This document shows, piece after piece, positions 23,302 to 34,500 of a stretch of 64,000 nt of DNA. Position numbers and translations under genes: made by a program. The stretch spans positions 12,114,354 to 12,178,353 of the forward strand of contig NC_044289.2 of NCBI RefSeq assembly GCF_004027225.2. Direction: 5' to 3'. Within the stretch, counting starts at the first letter, position 1; every line of letters starts with the position of its first letter. This DNA comes from Strigops habroptila (Eukaryota; Chordata; Aves; Psittaciformes; Psittacidae). The notes under the pieces are model-generated. The model made no database searches, was not told where the DNA came from, and saw only the letters and a program-made list of their open reading frames with translations.

Positions 23302-26300
23302 GGAGTTTTTTATTGTAACAGGGATTCTTAACCTTATTTAATCTCCTTGTGTAAAAATATGACACAAATCTAGAATCTCTTTAGAAGTCTTTTTTGTGTA
23401 TTTTTGCCCAAAACAATTATGTCATTTTAATCTTTGTGTCATAAAACAGTTGTGTGTTTATAGGTTTATTCAGTGGTCAGGTGTAACTAGGATCACCAGG
23501 CTAGGCAACAAAACAGTTGAAATAGTTGTAGGAGGATAATACACCTGGGAAATTACATTGCCACTGCTATCAAAGGCTTTTTCTCCTCACTGTCAGTTCT
23601 GGATTCCCCAAGGGACTTGATTGCAGTCTCATTTCTGGACTGGTTGTCTTCTTCTTCCCTGTTGCAGCTTTAAATACTGGCCAGTGTGAGGATGAGGATC
23701 CTGCTCAGTGCTAACTCCTGCCATCTTCTAGTGAAGGACATCAGCCCATCCTTCCTTCTGCTCTCACTCTTTCCAATGTTTTGTGTGATTTTCAAGCGTA
23801 CTTTTTCAGGCATAGAGCAGGATTTTAGTACTTTTTATTTAATTGGGCTCCCTGCATATTTGTTTTGAGAGGGTGCATGTTTTAGTGTGACATCAGTTGT
23901 GAAAGTGTTTGTTCTGAGTTGCTCGAAATGTATAAACAGCTTGTAAATCAATAGGCTGTGTCATGGAAAACCTCGGATGAGTTGTTACACCAAGCCTTGT
24001 TTTGCTTTACTCGCTTTGTGTAGTGCAATGGTTAGAAGAAAGCAACACAAAAGGTTTCAAGTTCTGTTTAAAGAAACAAATTGACATAACCTCAAGTTTG
24101 GATCAGTTCAGCAGATGTTGGAAAGGGAATACCAAGATACCTGTTTGGTTTTTCCCTTCCTCTGTCTTTTTTAACCCCAGAGACCAGCACTTCCATGTGG
24201 TGGTGCTGGCACTCCAGAGCCTGCTGGCTTTCCCATGTTCAGCTGCTGCCCAGCTAGTGACAACCGGACGTTACAGAATTCGCCCTAATCCCATCCCTCC
24301 CAGGGACTTGACAGGATTTTCCAAGCATTGCTGATCACTGGATGTGCCATGCAGACTTCCTTTTCCTGTCAGGGCTGTTGGTGGAGTCAACACATGACAT
24401 GACACACTGCCTCTGGGTTCCCCATGGGGTGCGCTGGGACCCAGCTGTCCATCAGTCTGGATCTGGACTGTGACATCGCTGTGTCCTACATTAATTCTTC
24501 CTTGGGAGAGTATTCATAGAATCATTGAATGGTGCAAGACATGCAAGAATTCATCTTCTGTGTTTTAGTTGGTCTAAAACCAACTAATTTGGCTGGTTTT
24601 ATCCATATGCCAAGCCTAGCTGGGAGCTTCAGCATCCCAAAGCCCAGGGTGGGTCCTGCATCCTTTGGTTTGGACACTCTGATCTTCATGAGCTGTCCTC
24701 TGCCACTCTCTGCCCTATATGATAGCGCAGGTGTGTTTTGGTCACTAGTCTGTTACCTGGCTTTTTATCCCCACCTCTCTTACTTCAGTTACATGTTTTT
24801 AATAATTAGACTATACTGAATAAGACCAACTTTATAATAAACAGGCATAACTTTTTCTGCTGCTGTAGCCTGTCCCAGACCAGGTTCATGGGCAGATGGT
24901 GGCCACGTCGTAGCACTGGACTTGCTCTTATGTTCCCAGAAACAACTGTGTAATGGGAAATACTAAATTGGAAACTCTAAAACAACAGGGTGCAGAGACA
25001 GGAAGGAGGCCACGCGTGTTCTTTGAATGGAGAATGATGTTCAGAGACCTTTTTGTGCTACCACATAAGCATGAGTGCTCAAGTTCATGAAATGTGCTGT
25101 GGTTATGCGGATCAATTCAGGTACGGTTCTTACTCTTCAGGAATACTCTACATCCCACTGGGAGTGCATCTAGTTCACAGGAATTGTTAAGCAACCAAAC
25201 TTTTACCTGCATGTGCTTCTGCTAAAGGCTTTTTGTGTTTATGTGGAAGAGTGTTGAGCGAAGGTACACGCTAATTATGGTCATGTGCTGGCTCGTGATT
25301 TATGGAAGTCAACCCTAAAACCAGGAGATTACAGAATTTGTTAGGGCGAGGGATGCAGCTGGGATTCATTTGGTTTCAGATGGGCGGCATGCTGTGCTCT
25401 GCCTGAGGAGGAAGCTTTCACAAATCATTATTTTCTCCTGTCATACTCGAGATAAATTACACCTGAATATAGGAACAGACTAAACTGCGTGTGTTGGAGA
25501 GGGAAAGAAGGGAAGATGGATGTAGCAGAATTCCTTGAGTGTCATGTGAAGAAGAAATGCAAAGGTAGCTGTAGCTACATGTTCTTATTTAGAAAGGAGA
25601 ATTTAAAGCTCAGTCTTGGGGTTTTTTTTTTTCCTTAACTCAAGCTTTCTCTGCAGTCCTATGATTTTCTGAGTCAAGTGAAACAAGGCTTGTTGGTCCT
25701 TCAAGATTTAGTAAGCTCTGTTTTAATAGTGGTCATGAAGGGCCATAACGTCAACAAATCCTGACAGCTTTTGGCACGTTGAGGTGAGGTTGGTGGAGTG
25801 TGGTCTGAGCTGCAGTATTTTCATGGAGTCTTTAGAACTATGGTTTAAGCAGTCAGGGTGTCTTCTGGTCTTTCACAGAGAAGTCGGATGCTTCAGAAAC
25901 TTCAGTTCATAAAAAGATTTGAAATGTTTGTGTTCTTACAGAGAAATCTGTATTTCTTTGGTGTCAGGGATTGTCAGGAGTCACTGTGTTTCTTGCTGCA
26001 GGTGGAACACCCCATCCCCTCCAGTTAATTGTGCTTTTTCAACACCTGAGAGCCTGTATATGGAGCTGAGATTTCTCTCCCTGAAAAACTTACTCCAGAT
26101 TTTTCAGATAAATAATTTTCTATGTAATTTTCTTCAAAATACAGTGTTTATGCTTCACAGGATGTTTGCCCCATTCAGCGTGCAGAATAGCTGTCATTTT
26201 GGTCATTAAAAAGATTGTGTAGGACTCCCAGCTCCTTTCTTCCTGAAGTCAGTGTATGTGTAATGAATGAGGTAAGAATGCAGGACAAGGAATTCTCTCC

Positions 26301-27992
26301 TGGCTGGTGTAAAGCCAGCTTTGGTAAGGAAATTCCTTGTCCAAAAAATAAGTGTCAAAATCAATTAAAACAGCTTTTCACAGATGCTTATTAATTGTCA
26401 TTCCTATTTTCTGGGCACCTCACATGAAACTTAATGGAGGTGCCAAACACTCAGACCTGTAATTTAGATACAGACCAGAGCATCAAGGAGTCTGGGGTCA
26501 AAACAATTTAATTGTCTCCACGTTCACCTGGTAATGAATGTTTTAAATTTTCATCTCTCTTCCCTATCATTAAAATTTCCATGATAATAATAAGTAACTT
26601 ATGAAAGCACTATGGAAATGATCAGTGGCTGTGAAACATTTTTACTTACTTTCTGTTCCTTGGGAGACAAAATTAGCTTTGTTTTTAAGCCGGGTCATGT
26701 TTGGCAATGAAGGCCTGGTGCTGCAATATGAAGAGAGTAACTATATGTAAAATAGGTGATTATTCATTAATGCCATTTAGCCTGCCTCGTGTAGGGTTGC
26801 CAGGGAGAACAAAAAGATGTATTTTGTAAAATCACAGTAAGTGTGTGCATAGAGACCTAACCCAAAGCTAAGGGTATTTTGTAACTTCCGAGTCGTAATA
26901 TTGTCCCTTCAGCAACTTGATGCAAGCGTGCAAACAATGTAGAGCTGTAGCTAAGCTTGTCTAACGTAGTTATATTCTTTTTATTAGAAAAGGCTGTTTT
27001 CTGGCCAATATCTGCAGCTCACCTTTAATCTCAGAGTTGTGGTTTTGATTTGTGTTGGGAGCTTGAACCCCTGCCAAAACCCCAGCCTGTATCCTCTTCA
27101 AGGGGATGTTGTCCCAGGCTGAACGTTTTGGGTGGGTTGAACTGAATACTGACAGCTTTGGAGTTACGAGGTCTTGACAGTCCTGGCTGTTGAAATGATT
27201 TGTTTTTGACGGTGGTGGTCAGGAACAGGTCCCTTTTTTGGTTTGGACATGGTTTTAATCTTTTAGCGATTCTTGTGTAGCTCTGAGTGTGAGGGTGGAG
27301 GTGTCATCTGGAGGAGTTCGTGCCCTTGTAACGGCTTGTGGTGGAGTGGGAAAACATGTATCTTAACTAAACATTGCTCACCGTAGATGTAGGGATAACT
27401 TTTATCATAGGTTGTGCTTCTGTACACATAACAGCTTAGATTACTATCATCATGCCAAGTAAAATGTACTGCAAAATACATCTAGACATCTTAGTAAAAA
27501 ACCATCAGGTGTGTGACTTGATTTACTGAATTCATTCATATCCAAGCTCAGTAGGGGTGTGGGGGGAGTTATGGGCTAGCACAGGGGGAGCAAATTTCAG
27601 GTTCTAATGTGCATGAGCAGCCGAAAACACCGACATCTTTACAGTCTTTTAGAAAGAATCATAGTGTGCCTGAGATTTTCCTGGATGTGAGTGAAGTATT
27701 TGTCAAATGCTGAATTTCTCCTGGTGAAAACACACTATAGCATTCCTACTGCTCTGCTGGACAAAGGAGTTCTATTGCATCTGCAGTCTTAAAACTAAAT
27801 TTGGTGGGTTTTCCTATCTTTCTATAATTGAAGTAGTGTTGCGAGTCTTACAATTTCCTGGCAGTCAGGCACTGCACAACTGGTACCAGGTGCTTGCTTG
27901 TCCTCTGGCGCATATGGAGATGAATGTAATTGACTTTTTTATTGTGTTTTTTCTTCCCCCTCTACCTTTCTTTCTACCTGACTACCACTTAG

Positions 27993-28145
27993 GTCAACTG
28001 GAATACTTCTCAAGTCACGTGCAGCAGGATTCTGTGAGGAAACCACTTCTGTTTGTTCTAGTGGACAAACAGCTTGGATACTGCCATGGCCCTCATCTTC
28101 AAAGTGACACAGTTTGTCTTGCAGACCCTAGCACTAGGTCACCCG
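27993..28145 (+). other. NCOA6: Possible NCOA6 second 5' UTR exon
   Basis: A pyrimidine-rich tract ends in acttag at 27992 and a gtaggt donor starts at 28146, giving a 153-nt candidate exon with a CACGTG inside. Splicing to an acceptor after ccaag (28239) would leave an intron of only 94 nt before the start-codon exon. Support is limited to splice-site shape. Confidence 0.3.
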
Positions 28146-28279
28146 GTAGGTTTTCCCATCGTTTATCTGGTGAGCCATTGAAAGCAGTTGTTAATGTCTT
28201 TAGACACTTACTGTTATAATTCTTTTTTTCCCTACCAAGCATCATCTGAACGTCTGACAGGCTCCCTTTGTTGGAAACA

Positions 28280-28514
28280 ATGGTTTTGGATGATCTACCT
28301 AACCTAAAGGATACATATGCCTCCTTGTACTCCTCAGCTATGGAAGACTTAGAGGTGGATTTTGATTCAGGACTGGAGGAAGATGAACTAAAACAGGAGG
28401 CTGCTCCTGAGGATTCCACGATCTTTGTAGCTTTTAAAGGAAATATAGGTGACAGAGACTTTGAGCAGAAACTAGATATCATACTGGAGAATGTGCCTGG
28501 CCTTTTACACATGG
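28280..28514 (+). CDS. NCOA6: NCOA6 coding exon 1 (start codon)
   Basis: The exon encodes residues 1-78: [20 protein letters not shown] and on through [12 protein letters not shown] to VPGLLHM. The acceptor is probably after ccaag at 28239 (or ctgacag at 28260). The donor is gtaatg at 28515. It ends one base into a codon. Confidence 0.95.
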
Positions 28515-31500
28515 GTAATGTACCTTCTTGTTGTTCTTCAGCTGTTCTCAAAATGTTTATTTACGCAGTCAGGGTGCTTGCACAAAGAAATGGATTATAT
28601 TATTTTCGAGTTACTTAGTTTGTAATAAGATTTGTTGGGGTTATTATTGTGCGTTTGGGAGCTGTTCTTCTCAGAGACACAGAGTACAAGTTTCTGCAGC
28701 TGTTTTGTTGTTTAAAACTGATTTCATTAGTGAGTTCATGTATTCCTGTTCCGTTCCCATGCTTAATTTGTTGTGGTTTTTTCCTATTTTATTTCCCTTC
28801 ATTACACATTGTATTATATTCAAGTGAAACCAGGCTTGTCCACACAGAAGATGTTTTTTACTACCAAAACCATCCAGTTTAAACCACTGCATTTCATCCG
28901 AGAAGAGGTCCACTCTCAAGTAACTGTGTCAGTTCAAGGCATTACTGCCCCTTTGCTGCTACACTGACATACCTACCTGACTTTTGTTTTCTGGTGGAGG
29001 ATGTGGAGTGCTGTCACATACCCCTGTGTGCCCACCGAGCCCTGGGGTGTTGTAGGTAGTGAATGATAACAGGCTTTTGGGACAAAAACATCTTCTGCCA
29101 GCACATCTAGACCTGGACAAAGACATCTGTCCACTGCCTGAGCATCTTTGCAAAGGATCTTACAATGATTACTTAGGTGTGTGGTCTTGCTTGCACAAGT
29201 ATCATCTTCCCTAATATCTTCCCTTAGTAAGGGTGCAGAGTTGTGATGGTTTGGAGGTTTTAAAAGTATTCCTGTCATGTTTCCAGCCAAAAATGTGTTT
29301 ATGGATTGAAAGAGGATTAAATTTAATAATATCATTCCTGTAGCAGCAGAAGGGACTTGGTGAATTAGTTAAGGACAAGAGATTCCGAAACAGGAGAGAG
29401 TTATTTGCATTCTTAAGTGACATGTCCTTCAGAAGGAAAAAGTTAGCAAACATCTAGTAAATGTGATGTTGCAGTGGGAGAACTGGCTGATCAAACTTTA
29501 GGCCAATGCTTACTCTTTTCAAAAGGACTTCCTTTTCAGCAAGCTGGAAACTGGAAGCTTATCAACCTGTGTTAGGAGTATGTTCTTAATTATCCTTAAA
29601 TGCATTTTGTAGCAGTGATTTAGTTAGCTGCCACTTCAGAGAAGTGTATCCAACGTGAGTGCCCTGCCTTTTTGCTATTTCTCACTTGGTACTTTTAAAA
29701 CAACTGATTCTACATCCAAACACTCAGATGTAGAATAGGTGCGCAGAAAAACCTGCAAGGAAATATTTTGCACGACTTTAATATGTTTCTTTTTCAGTGG
29801 ATTAAACATATTTATTCAGAAAAAGTAAATAATGTGGTAGAAATTAATGAAATCCTGGTTTCACGAGCATTTTTAGAGCAAATATTTCCAGAATGAGGAT
29901 TTCATTCTCGTAGTCAGTTCTGTCACACGTCCATCTACATCACTCTAACAGATTGACTAAATCAGTTTCATTAGATATTTTCGTAGCTTTCCAAAGTAGT
30001 TTATCCACAGAATATTTCAATTTTTGAGTAATGTTATCAAGTGGTTGTGTTGGCTGTTGGGTATCAATTGGGTAGTTTTCATATTGCTAATTTTTGAAGT
30101 GGTTTGGCAGCATCAGTCACTGCCTGTGCTGCAGAAGTCTCCTGTACCTGACATTAACCAGTGGTCATCTTCAAAGCCAAATAATTGTTTCCATGTTTTC
30201 AGTTGTGCTTTTTTACCAAGTTATTTCATTATATGCATTGAAAACTGCCTTTGCACTGACTCTGGCCGTTCTTCTTTCAAGAATCCAACAAGTTAAAACT
30301 GCAGAAGATCGAGCCTTGGAACAGTGTCCGTGTCACCTTCAATATACCCCGGGAAGCTGCCGAGCGGCTGCGAATTCTGGCTCAGAATAATAACCAACAG
30401 CTTCGCGACCTGGGAATTCTCTCAGTTCAAATTGAAGGTATTTCACAACTCATCTGCTTGCAGAGGCGTTAAGCTAAAATTTCAGTGTACTCAACAAGTG
30501 ATTCTGTGTCCTTGGTTAATCCTGCAAAACTTGTAATTCAGTAATTTGGAGAGTGGCTTCAGTGGAAAGGTAGCTCGAGGCTTTTGTTCTTTTAAGAATA
30601 GGATTAGTAATAAAAATGAAAGTTGAACATGCTCTGAGCATCAGGAAACCCCCTGAAAAATGGTCTTTGAGTATTAGCTAGCAAAATGTGCTGTATTTCC
30701 CCCACCTCCAGCCCCCAATTGTTTCATACAAAGCTTTCTCAAAGCCAAGTTTTAAGTGGATTTCACAGTTAAAATATCCATTCTGGACAGTTGTCCAAGA
30801 GCACACTCAGGATGAAAAACCAAGGGCATTTAATGCTTATCATGGTGTTTCTTTTTCTTACAATTGAAATCCAGAAGATAAGTGTAATGTGATGCATAAC
30901 TGTCCTTCTAAAGTGTGCCTTACAGATAAAGTTTGTTCTCTGTATTCTGCTTCTCTGTGTATCATTCAGTTCACCCAAACTGTGCATTACTTTCAGGGGA
31001 AGGTGCTATCAATTTAGCTTTAGCTCAGAACAGAAGCCAGGATGTCCGAATCAACGGGCCCCTGGGAGCAAGCAACTCGGTGCGAATGGAAACGGGGTTT
31101 CCCATGCAAGGGGGACAAGGTAAAATCCTTTGGTTCTTACTTGTTTAGCTTTATCACTTTGGAATTTGTTACCAAGCTAATAATATTTCATTGATTATAG
31201 CAACTATTGTTTGCAGAATTACAATTGCCATTTTAATGAACGTGTGTTCTTCTTTCTGTGCTGTCAAACCATGTCCTGCATTATGCAAACTAAATAGCTG
31301 GCTGCATTTTGTCCCACAGGCATTGGAGTGGTTTGGGTGGGGAAGATTGGTTTGGGGCTTGGTTTTGGTGGGGTGTTTTTTTTTTGCATAAAGACTGCTA
31401 AAGCAGATGAGTCTAGTAAGTGAATTCATAGAATCAGAATGGTTAGGGTTGGAAAAGACCTTAAGATCATCTAGTTCCAACCCTCTTATCATGGGCAAGG

Positions 31501-34500
31501 ACACTTTGAAATGTGCACAGATTATCCCAGTTTTCTGTTATGAAATTAAACATAAGCCTTTATTCAATGTATAATAATAAACTATTTTAGATTAAATCCA
31601 TTATAATTATGGGAAGGAGAGGACACTGTCATTGTTAGTCTCCCTTTATTTTCTGATGAACTTTTGGGCACTGGAATGGGTTGCCCAAGGAAGTTGTGAA
31701 TGCTCCATCCCTGGCAGTGTTCAAGGACAAGTTGGACAGAACCTTGGGCAACATGGTTTAGTGTGAGGTGTCCCTGCCCGTGGCAGGGGGTTGGAACTAG
31801 ATGATCTTAAGGTCCTTTCCAACCCTAACTATTCTATGATCTGCATGTGTGGCTGCTGATGAGAAGGAATGGAAAGAACATTTTGCCTCTGTAGAAGCCT
31901 CATTAAGCAGTAGTGAAATCATTGCGCTTAACAGGGAATGTAAAACATTTAAAGAAAGGTTTACTTTAAAGTGGCTGCTTTTCACTGTGACCGTCATGAG
32001 CTTCGGGTCCTTCCTGCAGCTCAACAATACAGATGTAAACAGTATAAATATAACAACAATATAACCAACAGCTCAACAGTATAAACCATTCTATAAAGTA
32101 GCAGCCTGTGGAAGTGAAACATGGTAATTTTTCGCTCTTACACCACCTCAGTTACTTTCTAGTATCAGATTTTACAAAAGCCTTAGTATGTGTATAACTT
32201 TGACACAATCTTGTCACTTGCTCACTTTAGTGGCAAGTCAGGCTCATATAATTAATGAGTCAGTAGGGTTTCCTTCTATAACCTTATAACAGGTTTTTTG
32301 CTGAAGGAAAAGCTTCACCATGACCTTGGTTGTTTTATACCAGGGAATCTAACCTTTCAGACAGAGATTATGTGTCCTCAGGTTATTTTGGACAAACAAG
32401 AAATGTTTTATTAACAAATATAATTTTTTTCTTGTAAAAATAACCTCTAAATCTCTATGTAAAAAACACAAGACTTGATAATTTTTATTTTTATCTTTTA
32501 AGGTTTAATAAGAATGAGCAATGCTGCAGCTGTCATGATGTCCCAGGGTGGAAATGTGCCCTCCTCTATGGTGGCAAGTGGTGCTAGTGCTGAGCTGCAG
32601 CCAAGAACACCTCGGCCTTCCTCACAGCCAGGTGGTAAAATTTAGCCACAGTCCTGATCTGAAAATGTTCTTGAATTCTTATTTTCAGCACACAGGCACG
32701 AGTGTGTGCTCATGGGAGTACTTCAGAATTGTCCTGGAGTATTTCCCCTGCCCTTTCTGAGTGTTACTCTTTCTGTGGAACCCTCCCTGTCCCCATTAAC
32801 CTGGTAAAATGTGTCAGTTTGGGTGCCTGTTACGTTCCCAAATTGCTTGGTATTTTGTTCAAATGCTTGGAGTGTGGTATTTTTGCTGTAGAACTGTCGT
32901 GACCGAGCTTTATGTTTAAATGAAGGTAAGAGAAGGATTGGGTGGATGAGTTGGATGTCTCCAGTAGGAAGCAAACGGTTCAGTTTTAGGAAATCCTGCA
33001 GGGAGCAGGGAGTTGGTCTTGATGATCCTTAAGGGTCTTTTCCAACTATTCTGTGATTCTATGATTCTAAGCACGTAGAAGGCTTCCATTAGTCTGTAGT
33101 GAGAAGCGCTGTGGAGCTATCGTGCTTTATTGTAGAGGCTATAAACTGATAAGTCCTGGCTTCTCAGGATTCCCAAACATGTTGAAAACTTTTGGACCGT
33201 TGCTTGCTCTGTCTGTTGGAGAAATTGGAACACTGGAGCATGAATTTTTGTGCAGAGTAAGCAAATGCAAACAAACCATTTACTCTTTTGCGTTTTGGGG
33301 TGGGTTTTGTCTACAGTAGGTTATTTTTGTTTTACTTTTCTTTGCTATTTTAATAGATGCAATGGACCCACTCTTATCTGGGCTAAATATCCAGCAGCAA
33401 AATCATCCATCTGGATCTTTAGCTCCCCAGCTCCATTCAATGCAGTCAGTTCCTGTAAACAGGCAGATGAACTCAGCCAACTTTCAGCAGCTACAGCAGC
33501 AGACGCAGTTGCAGACACGTCCTCCCCAGCCACATCAGCAGCCACAGCAGGGTATTCGACCTTCATTTACTTCACCAGCACAGGTTCCAGTTCCTCCTGG
33601 CTGGAACCAGCTTCCTTCTGGAGCGCTTCAGCCTCCTCCAACCCAGGGAGCATTGGGTACATTGACAGTAAACCAGGGTTGGAAAAAGGCCCCATTGCCT
33701 GGACAAATGCAGCAGCAACTTCAAGCAAGACCATCTCTAGCAACAGTACAAACTCCTACTCATCCTCCACCTCCATATCCTTTCGGAAGCCAACAAGCTT
33801 CCCAGGCTCACTCAAACTTTCCCCAAATGAGCAATCCTGGCCAGTTTACTGCTCCTCAAATGAAAAGCCTTCAGGGAGGGCCCTCACGGGTTCCTACGCC
33901 ACTACAACAACCCCACCTGACCAACAAGTCTCCTGCTTCCTCTCCCTCCTCCTTCCAGCAGGGATCTCCTGCCTCATCTCCAACAGTTAACCAGCCACAG
34001 CAGCAGATGGGACCAAGGCCTCCCCAGAGTAGCACGCTTCCCCAGGGATTTCAGCAGCCTGTCAGTTCTCCTAGTCGTAATCCTATGGTGCAGCAGGGGA
34101 ACGTGCCCCCCAACTTCATGGTGATGCAGCAGCAAAACCAAGCTCCGCAAGGTTTACACCCTGGTTTAGGAGGTAAGAAGTACTGAGACCTTCTTTTATT
34201 TTAAAAAGAAAAGAAACACAAAATGGCTAGAAGTAATGTTGCTGTTAGTTCTGAAAAATCCTTTGAAGACCAGAATAAAGGCATAGGTTGAGTATCTAGT
34301 GGCTATGGGTGACTTGGCATCAGCATCACTTCATTTCTACTGTCTCTGGCAGTGTCACTGTGATAACCTAAGGGTCGTCTTTCAGCTACAGCAGAAAGAA
34401 ATGGCTGAATGCAGTTGCTGGTTAAGATTGCCAGTCATCCCCTTGACAATCCTTCTGTTGCTTTTAAGCAGGTTCAGGTTGTTCAGAGATGGTGTGGGGG

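Larger units (their letters stand above)
15318..27992 (+). other. NCOA6: NCOA6 5' UTR intron
   Basis: This 12.7-kb stretch lies between the CpG-island exon and the region just before the start codon. It holds CR1 copies at 16618-16941, 17647-18225 and 23236-23301. No coding exon was recognised on either strand; the open frames are short and show no family motifs. Confidence 0.65.
31120..32502 (+). other. NCOA6: NCOA6 intron with two opposed CR1 fragments
   Basis: The 1.4-kb intron holds an antisense CR1 tail (31425-31507) and a sense CR1 3' end (31670-31840). No exon was recognised in it. Confidence 0.8.

Noticed and set aside
24514-24540. A short catagaatcattgaatggt resembling a CR1 tail
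   Set aside because: About 25 bases are too few, and the following sequence does not continue as CR1.
33250-33990. A 246-codon open frame overlapping NCOA6 exon 5 in another frame
   Set aside because: It is Ser/Ala/Thr-rich as expected from CAG- and CCA-rich DNA read out of frame. The real frame matches human NCOA6 throughout, and the other frame has no family match.
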